Assembly (NCBI RefSeq): GCF_000745965.1
Contig: NZ_JQKI01000019.1
Span: forward strand, 60,575-124,574
Direction: 5' to 3'
From: Edaphobacter aggregans DSM 19364
GTDB lineage: Bacteria; Acidobacteriota; Terriglobia; Terriglobales; Acidobacteriaceae
Length of the DNA: 64,000 nt
Below, piece after piece: positions 48,856 through 56,201 of the stretch. The notes under the pieces are model-generated. The model saw nothing but the letters and a program-made list of their open reading frames with translations. It searched no databases and was not told where the DNA came from. Both the position numbers and the translations under genes were made by a program. Every line of letters begins with the position of its first letter. Position 1 is the first letter of the stretch.

Positions 48856-49596
48856 ATGCAGGCTGAATATCAATCTCCCGAGTCGCGTACTGCGGCTATT
48901 GAAGATTCCTATTCGTACAGCGAGACCATCGTCAGACCGGTGGCCAGGCCACGTCGCCTGGACCGGCTGCCCTCGGAGCTATTCCGGTATAGGGTGGTAA
49001 AGCGGTGTTTCGATGTCTTTCTGATCGTCGCCTCGGCGCCCTTAGCGCTGTTGGCCGTAGGAATTGTGTCCGTGATGGTGATGCTCAGCTCGCCGGGACC
49101 TATCTTTTACTCGCACCGGCGCATCCGGAAGAACGGCGCGTTCTTCTCGATGTGGAAGTTCCGGACGATGTGTGTCAACTCGGCGGAGGTGCTGGAAGAG
49201 TATCTCTCGCATCATCCTGAGGCGCGCGCGGAGTGGAATAAGACTCATAAGCTGCGGAACGACCCGCGGATCACGCCGATTGGAGCGTTTCTGCGTCGCT
49301 ACAGCCTGGATGAGCTGCCGCAGCTGTGGAATGTGCTGAGTGGACACATGAGCCTGGTGGGGCCGCGGCCGATTGTTGCCGCCGAGGTGGAGAAGTACGC
49401 GGATTCCTTCGAGTGCTACTGCAGAGTGAAGCCCGGTTTAACGGGATTGTGGCAGGTCTCGGGGCGGAGTGAGCTGACCTACGACGAGCGTGTGGCTCTG
49501 GACTGCGACTATGTGAACCGCTGGTCGCTGCGACGGGATCTAAAGATTCTCCTGAAGACCGTTGCCGTCGTGCTGACGCAGGATGGTGCTTACTGA
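48856..49596 (+). CDS. Initiating sugar-phosphate transferase (WbaP/WcaJ-ExoY type)
   Basis: A 246-residue bacterial sugar transferase. Helix [20 protein letters not shown], then [55 protein letters not shown] split by the usual loop, and [20 protein letters not shown]. It transfers a hexose 1-phosphate to undecaprenyl phosphate, the first membrane step of EPS or capsule synthesis. It has only one clear membrane helix rather than the five of long WbaP proteins. No other priming transferase is seen, so it probably starts the repeat unit for the middle EPS locus. Confidence 0.9.
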   Translation: MQAEYQSPESRTAAIEDSYSYSETIVRPVARPRRLDRLPSELFRYRVVKRCFDVFLIVASAPLALLAVGIVSVMVMLSSPGPIFYSHRRIRKNGAFFSMWKFRTMCVNSAEVLEEYLSHHPEARAEWNKTHKLRNDPRITPIGAFLRRYSLDELPQLWNVLSGHMSLVGPRPIVAAEVEKYADSFECYCRVKPGLTGLWQVSGRSELTYDERVALDCDYVNRWSLRRDLKILLKTVAVVLTQDGAY

Positions 49597-49678
49597 TAAG
49601 CGATGGAACCGCGATCGAGTATTTATCGTTGAGTGTTACGCGGCAGGGCCTTCATAGGCCTTTGGGGTCCGGCAATCC

Positions 49679-50602
49679 GTGAAGTTAAGTGTGTACGCAG
49701 TTGTTCCGACGTTGAATGCCGCTGCCGATTGGGCAAGATTCGCACCAATATTGTCGGATTGCATCTCGCCAAGACTGGTTCTCATCCTGGATTCGTCATC
49801 GCACGACGGTACGCCGGAATTGGCTCGAACGGCCGGCTTCGCCATTCGAAACATTCCAAGGGCAGAGTTCAACCACGGAGGTACGCGTCAGTTTGGGATC
49901 GAACTGCTTTCGGACGCAGATGTCGTTGTCTTCCTGACGCAGGATGCAATATTGGCTGATGCAACCGCCATCAATATGTTGATTCGTGCCTTTGACGATC
50001 CGACGGTGGGTGCAGCGTACGGGCGTCAACTCCCGAGGCCGGGTGCCGAACCCATTGAGGCTCACGCTCGATTATTTAACTATGGCCAACAGTCAGTCGT
50101 TCGTTCGATTGCGGATCGTGAGCGATTGGGCTTTAAGTCGATATTCATTTCTAACTCATTTGCTGCCTATCGCAGGACGGCTTTGCTGGCTGTGGGCGGC
50201 TTTCCCAAGCATGTGATTTTTGGAGAGGACACGGTAGTCGCGGGCAAACTTTTACTCTCTGGTTGGAAGATTGCGTACACGGCGGAAGCGGAAGTGTACC
50301 ACTCGCACTCTTATACGATGACTCAGGAGTTCAGGCGCTACTTCGACATCGGTGTGCTGCATGCACGTGAAGGTTGGTTGAGACGAGAGTTTGGCAGTGC
50401 CGGCGGTGAAGGGATGCGCTTTGTTCGATCGGAATTGAGCTATCTCTGGGGGCACTGCAAATGGCTTATTCCGGATGCTTTATCCCGTACTTGCTTGAAG
50501 TGGATCGGCTACCGTCTTGGACGGATCGAGAACAAGCTGAACATTCGGTGGAAACGAATGTTCAGCTTGCATGCCAGCTTCTGGCACGAAGACCAGAGGT
50601 AA
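49679..50602 (+). CDS. Family 2 glycosyltransferase (rhamnosyltransferase-like)
   Basis: A 307-residue GT2 enzyme from a GTG start. Core motifs: LSVYAVVPTLNAAADWARFA, LILDSSSHDGTPELARTAGF, VVFLTQDAILAD (acidic metal site), and FGEDTVVAGKLLLSGWKIAY. The last motifs (EVYHSHSYTMTQEFRRYFDI) match the RfbF/RfbN-type rhamnosyltransferases, consistent with the dTDP-rhamnose genes just upstream. It lies 82 nt after the priming transferase on the same strand. Its 3' end is followed by a DUF721 gene. Confidence 0.87.
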   Translation: MKLSVYAVVPTLNAAADWARFAPILSDCISPRLVLILDSSSHDGTPELARTAGFAIRNIPRAEFNHGGTRQFGIELLSDADVVVFLTQDAILADATAINMLIRAFDDPTVGAAYGRQLPRPGAEPIEAHARLFNYGQQSVVRSIADRERLGFKSIFISNSFAAYRRTALLAVGGFPKHVIFGEDTVVAGKLLLSGWKIAYTAEAEVYHSHSYTMTQEFRRYFDIGVLHAREGWLRREFGSAGGEGMRFVRSELSYLWGHCKWLIPDALSRTCLKWIGYRLGRIENKLNIRWKRMFSLHASFWHEDQR

Positions 50603-50664
50603 GGCCCGCGGAATACATTTCGTTTAGTCTCTATGTAGGGAAGGGCACCTTCCGAGGTGGGCAT

Positions 50665-50961
50665 GTGAATGGTATTCGATCGCTGCTCAAGAGTTCCTTG
50701 GCGCGTAGTCTACAGGGATTTTGTGATGAGGATAAGCTCGCTGCAGCTTGGCTTGTAGCGTGCGGAGGGCCTCTGGCAGGCCAGGGCAGCGTTGCGGGTT
50801 ACCGCGACGGCTTAGTGCAGATCGAGGTACGCGACCTAGTCTGGCTGGAGCAGATGGAGGGAATGAGTTCGCAACTTCAGACTGATCTGGCCCGGATCGC
50901 AGGAGTCAGAGTAAGCAAGCTACACTTTGTAATGAAAAGGGAACCGCCAAAAGATGAGTGA
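50665..50961 (+). CDS. DUF721 protein (DciA-like)
   Basis: A 98-residue protein (starts VNGIRSLLKSSLARSLQGF; central AAAWLVACGGPLAGQGSVAG, then YRDGLVQIEVRDLVWLEQME). The pattern, W-x-x-A-x-G-x-x-A, is that of DUF721, the family that includes the DnaB-helicase loader DciA. A longer frame starts inside the upstream glycosyltransferase; the GTG at 50665 after a GAGG tract gives the usual length. It overlaps the gatC start by 8 nt. Confidence 0.75.
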   Translation: MNGIRSLLKSSLARSLQGFCDEDKLAAAWLVACGGPLAGQGSVAGYRDGLVQIEVRDLVWLEQMEGMSSQLQTDLARIAGVRVSKLHFVMKREPPKDE

Positions 50962-51280
50962 CCAATCTGGAGTAACGATCGAGGACGTGCGCCGGGTGGC
51001 GGAGTTGGGCAATTTGGAGCTGACGCCCGAGGAAGAGCCCCGGATGAAGGACGACTTAAATGCGGTGCTGGGATACATCGCACAACTTGGGGAGCTAGAT
51101 ACTGCGGATGTTCCGCCGATGGCACAGGTCGGTGAGATTGCCGGCGGGGCGATCCAATCTTGCGGCGAGATATTGAGGGTTGATTTAGTGCAGCCCTCGA
51201 TCAACAGGACCGAAGTGATGGCTGGAGCACCGGAGACGGATGGGCGCTTTTTTAAAGTTCCTAAGGTGATTGAGCGATAA
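50954..51280 (+). CDS. gatC: Asp-tRNA(Asn)/Glu-tRNA(Gln) amidotransferase subunit C
   Basis: A 108-residue GatC, the small tether subunit of the GatCAB amidotransferase that makes Gln-tRNA and Asn-tRNA from misacylated precursors. VTIEDVRRVAELGNLELTPE is the typical start, and ELDTADVPPMAQV and the C-terminal FFKVPKVIE segment are the standard marks. It overlaps the DUF721 gene and precedes gatA by 78 nt; gatB is not in the window. Confidence 0.9.
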   Translation: MSDQSGVTIEDVRRVAELGNLELTPEEEPRMKDDLNAVLGYIAQLGELDTADVPPMAQVGEIAGGAIQSCGEILRVDLVQPSINRTEVMAGAPETDGRFFKVPKVIER

Positions 51281-51358
51281 GCATGCTTATTTACACCCCG
51301 CTTCGGTCGAGGACTGTTGTGGGGATTCTCTGAGTGACCATATGTGTGGAGATGGGAC

Positions 51359-52810
51359 TTGACGGTAAACAGCCTGACTGAACTGACGATTGCCGAGGTG
51401 CGAGAAGCTATCGCGGCTGGCCGCACCACCGCCACCGAACTGGCGGCGATGCACTACAAACGCATTGCCGCGGAAGATGTAAAGATTAACAGTTATCTTG
51501 CATTAAGCCGGGACCGTGCTCTGGCTCAAGCGGCGAAGATCGACGCGATGGCAGACCGGGGGGAAGTTCTGCCGCCTTTGGCCGGCGTGCCGGTAGGCAT
51601 CAAGGACGTGTTGGTGATGCGGGGTGCTCCTGCGACCGCAGGTTCACTGATTCTGAAGGATTATCGGCCTCCCTACGACGCGACCTCAGTCGCGAGGTTG
51701 GAGGCGGCGGGCGCGGTTTTGCTGGGGAAGTTGAACTGCGACGAGTTTGCGATGGGCAGCTCGAATGAGAATTCAGCATATGGGCCCGTGTTGAATCCGA
51801 GGGCTCTGGACAGGGTTCCGGGAGGATCGAGCGGAGGCTCAGCGGCGGCGGTGGCGGCTGATCTTGCGGTTGCGACACTCGGCACGGATACGGGCGGCTC
51901 GATTCGGCAGCCGGCGGCATTTTGCGGGGTGGTTGGCGTGCTGCCGACCTATGGGCGAGTGAGCCGTTACGGGCTGATTGCGTTTGCCTCTTCTCTTGAT
52001 CGTGTGGGCCCGTTGACGAAGAACGTGAAGGACGCGGCGATCATGCTGGAGGTGCTCGCCGGAAAGGATGCAATGGACGCTACCTCATCGGACCGTCCGG
52101 TGGGCACGTACGTGGCCGATCTAGAGCAACCGGTGGAGGGACTGCGGGTAGGGGTGCCGAAAGAGTACTTCGGCGAGGGTCTCGATCCGGAGATACGTGC
52201 TGCCATCGAGGGGGTTTTGGAGGCGCTAAAGGCTGCCGGCTGCGTGATAAAGACAGTCAGCCTCCCTCACACGAGGTATGCGATTCCAACCTACTATGTG
52301 ATTGCGACGGCAGAGGCCTCGTCGAACCTGTCGAGGTTCGACGGCGTGCGGTTCGGGCTGCGCGACGCAGAGGCCAGGTCGCTGGCCGATATGTACCGCA
52401 AGACGCGCGACGCAGGCTTTGGCGCTGAGGTGAAGCGAAGAATTCTTCTGGGGACCTATGCGCTGAGCGCGGGATATTACGACGCGTACTACAAAAAGGC
52501 GCAGCAGGTTCGGACGCTGCTTACGCGGGATTTCCTGGCGGCCTTCGGCGAGGTCGACGTGCTGGTGGCTCCTGTGACGCCAACTCCAGCGTTCAAATTG
52601 GGTGAGAAGACCGACGACCCGCTGCAGATGTATCTGGAAGACATCTACTCCGTTGCGGCGAGCTTGGCGGGCATATGCGGGATGAGCGTTCCATGCGGCG
52701 TAACGAAGGATGAACTGCCGATAGGAGTGCAGGTCATGGGCCGGCACTTCGACGAGGGCACGATGCTGCGAGTGGCGAAGGCGGTGGAGGCCAACCAGAA
52801 ACGGAACTAG
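51359..52810 (+). CDS. gatA: Asp-tRNA(Asn)/Glu-tRNA(Gln) amidotransferase subunit A
   Basis: The glutaminase subunit (amidase signature family), 483 residues. Catalytic triad: Lys82 in GVPVGIKDVL, cis-Ser157 in PGGSSGGSAAAV and nucleophile Ser181 in TDTGGSIRQPAAF. PVGIKDVLVMRG and the C-terminal IGVQVMGRHFDEGTMLR are typical. I chose TTG 51359 (TVNSLTELTIAEVREAI follows) because GGAGATGGGA precedes it and family members start there; a GTG at 51344 is also in frame. Immediately downstream of gatC. Confidence 0.92.
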   Translation: MTVNSLTELTIAEVREAIAAGRTTATELAAMHYKRIAAEDVKINSYLALSRDRALAQAAKIDAMADRGEVLPPLAGVPVGIKDVLVMRGAPATAGSLILKDYRPPYDATSVARLEAAGAVLLGKLNCDEFAMGSSNENSAYGPVLNPRALDRVPGGSSGGSAAAVAADLAVATLGTDTGGSIRQPAAFCGVVGVLPTYGRVSRYGLIAFASSLDRVGPLTKNVKDAAIMLEVLAGKDAMDATSSDRPVGTYVADLEQPVEGLRVGVPKEYFGEGLDPEIRAAIEGVLEALKAAGCVIKTVSLPHTRYAIPTYYVIATAEASSNLSRFDGVRFGLRDAEARSLADMYRKTRDAGFGAEVKRRILLGTYALSAGYYDAYYKKAQQVRTLLTRDFLAAFGEVDVLVAPVTPTPAFKLGEKTDDPLQMYLEDIYSVAASLAGICGMSVPCGVTKDELPIGVQVMGRHFDEGTMLRVAKAVEANQKRN

Positions 52811-52956
52811 GGATTGCCCGTCGTCGAATAGTGACGAGACGGTATCTCGCTCGCTGCATAGAGAGCCTTTCTTCTGGCCTTGCGGGCCTGTTCGAGTATG
52901 CTGGAAGCAACGACTCTGAAAGATATCTTGCGGTTTGCGGGTATCGATCGATCGTT

Positions 52957-55800
52957 ATGGTGAGCGAGAGGTTGAGGAGGATTTTGAAGGGCTTGAGCGG
53001 TTTGCGAGGATTAGGGCAGATGTGGTCTGGTTCCATGCGGCATGCAGTTGGCTGTGCGATATTGCTGTCTTGCGGAGCGGCCGCCTCGCTTGCCCAACTG
53101 CCGGTTCAGACTCTTGGGGGATCGGGACAGCAGGTTACCTGCGATCCAGCAGACCCAACTTGCGCGGCCTACAACCAACAGGTCCAGCCCCAACAGATGC
53201 AGCAGAATCAGCAGCAGACGACGGTTCCTCAGGGGGCCGTTCTACAGCCGACATCACCGACCACCCCTCTGCAGGGGACTCAGCTCCCAATCCAGACCCA
53301 GCAGCAGCTCGTGACTCCGGAGCTCCGTCTGCCGCTCGATCCACCGACCGAGTTTCAGCAGATGGTGGCCAACTCGACCGGCAAGATGCTGCCCATCTAT
53401 GGGGCAAAGTTATTCCGGAATCCGCCTTCGACCTTTGCGCCTGCAAACCAGGTTCCGGTCACGCCTGACTACGTGATTGGTCCGAACGATGAGCTGTTGA
53501 TCCAGGCGTGGGGCCAGGTAACCCTGAACAGTCGCTTCGTCGTGTCCCGCGCGGGCGAGATTTTAATTCCGCAGGTCGGTACGGTACACGTTGCGGGTCT
53601 GAGATTCGACCAGGTGCAGCCTTTCCTGAAGGCGCAGATGGGGAAGCTCTTCCGCAACTTCGATCTGAGTGTAAACATGGGGCAGCTGAAGTCAATTCAA
53701 GTGTTCGTGGTTGGCCAGGCGAGGCGGCCGGGCAGCTGGACCATTAGCTCGCTGAGTACGCTGGTCAACGCGATCTTTGTGACTGGCGGACCGACGCCGC
53801 AGGGAAGCCTGCGACATATCCAGCTGAAGCGGGCGGGCAAGCAACTGGTGGACTTCGATCTCTACGATCTGCTTCTGCGCGGAGATAAGTCGAACGACTT
53901 GCCGCTGCTGCCAGGCGATGTCATCTATATTCCTCCCGTGGGCCCGCAGGTGGCAGTTGCCGGAAGCGTAAAGGTACCTGCCATCTATGAGCTGAAGGCC
54001 GCCGACAGTAATACGATCAGTGACGTGCTGGAGCTTGCCGCTGGCTTGACCAACGTTGCTTCGGGTGAGAAGGTTCGCCTGGAGCGCGTGGACCAGCGTC
54101 AGATGCGCAGCATCACGGAGGTGCCGCTGGATGCGCGGGGGATGGCGACCGTGCTCGAGGACGGCGACCTGCTGGAACTCGTCGCTGTGGCGAACCAGTA
54201 CAAAGACGCCGTGACGCTGCGCGGCAATGTGGCCAATCCGGGGCGTTACGGATGGAAGCCGGGGATGCGGATTCGCGACCTGCTGCCGAACAAGGAGGCG
54301 CTGATCACGCGTGACTATTGGCTGAAGCGCAGCCAGCTTGGGCAGCCGATGATGACCTATGTTCCGACCTGCCTACCGTTGAATCCATACGGTATTCCCA
54401 ATCTCCGCTATGGTGTTCCGGTCGGAGAGGGTGGGGAGGATCCGTACTGGCAGTACTCCTCTATGCGAAACGCGTACTTGACAGGGTTGCCGGTGGCGAG
54501 CGGTGACAGCTCGGTAAATTATTTTAGCGACGGCGTCTCTCTTCCGCGTAGTGCCGCTGGTGTGTCGGGTGTGGATGGCAATCTCCAAAGGGCGACCGAT
54601 GGAGGACTGGATTGCGGAAAGCCAAACGAGGTTTCAACCTACCTCAATAATCTGTACGCCGTGCAGACTAACGCGCAGCAGATGCAGACCCAGGGCAGCA
54701 TGCAGGGCACCACGTTGCCGATGCAGGATACGACGACGTCAAACCGTATGAGTACGGCGAGCGCAAGCCTGGGAACGACGGTAAGCAACGCCACTGCGGG
54801 TCAGTTTTTGCCGAAGAACGATATCAAACTGAATGAGCCGGACATCGACTGGTCGTATGCCGTAATTGAACGGCAGAGCAAGGCTAACCTGACCACGTCG
54901 CTGCTTCCCTTCAACCTGGGGCGGGTCGTCCTTGAAGGCGACGCCTCGCAAAATCTGGAGCTATTGCCAGGCGACGTCGTCACGATCTTCTCCAAGGCAG
55001 ACATCCGTGTTCCGCAGTCCCAGCAGACCCGCTTTGTGCGGCTGGAGGGAGAATTTGTCTCCTCGGGCATCTACAGCGTGCGGCCGGGTGAAACGCTGCG
55101 CCAGCTTGTGCAGAGGGCCGGAGGCTTGACTCCGGAGGCCTATCTCTACGGGTCGGAGTTTACTCGCGAGTCGACGAGACGCGTGCAGCAGCAGCGGCTG
55201 AACGAGTACGTCGACCAGATTGCCTTGCAGGCGAACACGGCTGCAACCAACAACGCAGGAGCGGCGATCAACGCACAGGACGTTGCGGCAGCTGCGGCAC
55301 AACGGGCGCAGGCGCAGAACATTATCACTAACTTACGTCAGGCTCGTGCCACGGGACGCATCGTACTCGAACTTCCTCCCGATGCCAGCGACATCTCTCA
55401 GCTCCCGGATCTGCCACTGGAGGATGGCGACAGATTCATTGTGCCGCGAGTCCCCTCAACGGTAAGCGTAGATGGAGCGGTCTACAATCAAAATTCATTC
55501 CTGTACGATCCGCATCGCCGTCTGGGGGACTATATGCGCTTGGCCGGCGGAGCGAACCGCGATGCCGACAAGAACCGCGCTTACGTTATTCGTGCCGGAG
55601 GAGCTGTAATCAGCAAGCAGTACAGCTCGTCCCTGCGCGGAAGCGGCTTTGACTCGGTGAGGCTGTATCCGGGAGATACGGTCGTGATTCCGCTGAATCT
55701 GGATAAAGGCAAGACAATGCGTCTTATTGTAGACATCGCCCAGATCGTAGGCCAATTTGGCATCGCGATTGCCGCTGCTAACACGGTGTTAGGACAATAA
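52957..55800 (+). CDS. SLBB-domain polysaccharide export protein
   Basis: A 947-residue exported protein of the Wza/OPX class in the large acidobacterial form. After a signal peptide (AVGCAILLSCGAAASLAQLP) comes a Gln/Pro-rich linker. Then the Poly_export domain (VTPDYVIGPNDELLIQAWGQ) and several SLBB units (VAVAGSVKVPAIYELKAADS; VTLRGNVANPGRYGWKPGMR; VRLEGEFVSSGIYSVRPGET; VSVDGAVYNQNSFLYDPHRR). It should form the outer-membrane exit for the EPS. The start is uncertain: ATG 52957 or ATG 53035, neither with a good ribosome site. It lies about 16 kb from the EPS operon that it probably serves. Confidence 0.85.
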   Translation: MVSERLRRILKGLSGLRGLGQMWSGSMRHAVGCAILLSCGAAASLAQLPVQTLGGSGQQVTCDPADPTCAAYNQQVQPQQMQQNQQQTTVPQGAVLQPTSPTTPLQGTQLPIQTQQQLVTPELRLPLDPPTEFQQMVANSTGKMLPIYGAKLFRNPPSTFAPANQVPVTPDYVIGPNDELLIQAWGQVTLNSRFVVSRAGEILIPQVGTVHVAGLRFDQVQPFLKAQMGKLFRNFDLSVNMGQLKSIQVFVVGQARRPGSWTISSLSTLVNAIFVTGGPTPQGSLRHIQLKRAGKQLVDFDLYDLLLRGDKSNDLPLLPGDVIYIPPVGPQVAVAGSVKVPAIYELKAADSNTISDVLELAAGLTNVASGEKVRLERVDQRQMRSITEVPLDARGMATVLEDGDLLELVAVANQYKDAVTLRGNVANPGRYGWKPGMRIRDLLPNKEALITRDYWLKRSQLGQPMMTYVPTCLPLNPYGIPNLRYGVPVGEGGEDPYWQYSSMRNAYLTGLPVASGDSSVNYFSDGVSLPRSAAGVSGVDGNLQRATDGGLDCGKPNEVSTYLNNLYAVQTNAQQMQTQGSMQGTTLPMQDTTTSNRMSTASASLGTTVSNATAGQFLPKNDIKLNEPDIDWSYAVIERQSKANLTTSLLPFNLGRVVLEGDASQNLELLPGDVVTIFSKADIRVPQSQQTRFVRLEGEFVSSGIYSVRPGETLRQLVQRAGGLTPEAYLYGSEFTRESTRRVQQQRLNEYVDQIALQANTAATNNAGAAINAQDVAAAAAQRAQAQNIITNLRQARATGRIVLELPPDASDISQLPDLPLEDGDRFIVPRVPSTVSVDGAVYNQNSFLYDPHRRLGDYMRLAGGANRDADKNRAYVIRAGGAVISKQYSSSLRGSGFDSVRLYPGDTVVIPLNLDKGKTMRLIVDIAQIVGQFGIAIAAANTVLGQ

Positions 55801-55937
55801 ATATGTCATTGAATAAGTTCGTGGACGAATAGAACTCATCGCAAGGAGTGTGGCATCGTGCGGCCAGTGAAACCACGAAGGATCATGACGCCACGAGAAT
55901 TGATTTATTCAAGATAGCAATTCTAATATTGCAATCC

Positions 55938-56139
55938 CATCCGTCGCGGAAGGTGCCGGAGACCGTGCGATGCTAGTTGATCCAAACGATGAGGCGGCGA
56001 TAGCGGTTGGCCTTCAGCGGTTGTTAGCGGACGAGGACCAACGGGCGTTATCCGAACGCGACGTTCAACGGGCGTGCAATTTGAATCGAGCAAGACGGCA
56101 GGTGGAACCCTGGCCATTTATCGCAAGGCCGCGAGTTGA
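55938..56139 (+). pseudogene. Decayed C-terminus of a GT4 glycosyltransferase
   Basis: Plus-strand translation reads SVAEGAGDRAMLVDPNDEAA, then IAVGLQRLLADEDQRALSER, which is the C-terminal sugar-site region of GT4 enzymes. The frame then shifts by one, and GTLAIYRKAAS followed by TGA ends it, as in intact GT4 proteins. The N-terminal 250 or so residues are missing. It is a truncated and frameshifted gene behind the export protein. Confidence 0.7.
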
Positions 56140-56201
56140 GTAGGACTTCTAATCGCCGAAGCAAAGTTGAAACAGCGACTCTTATCGAGACAGCTTCTAC
56201 T

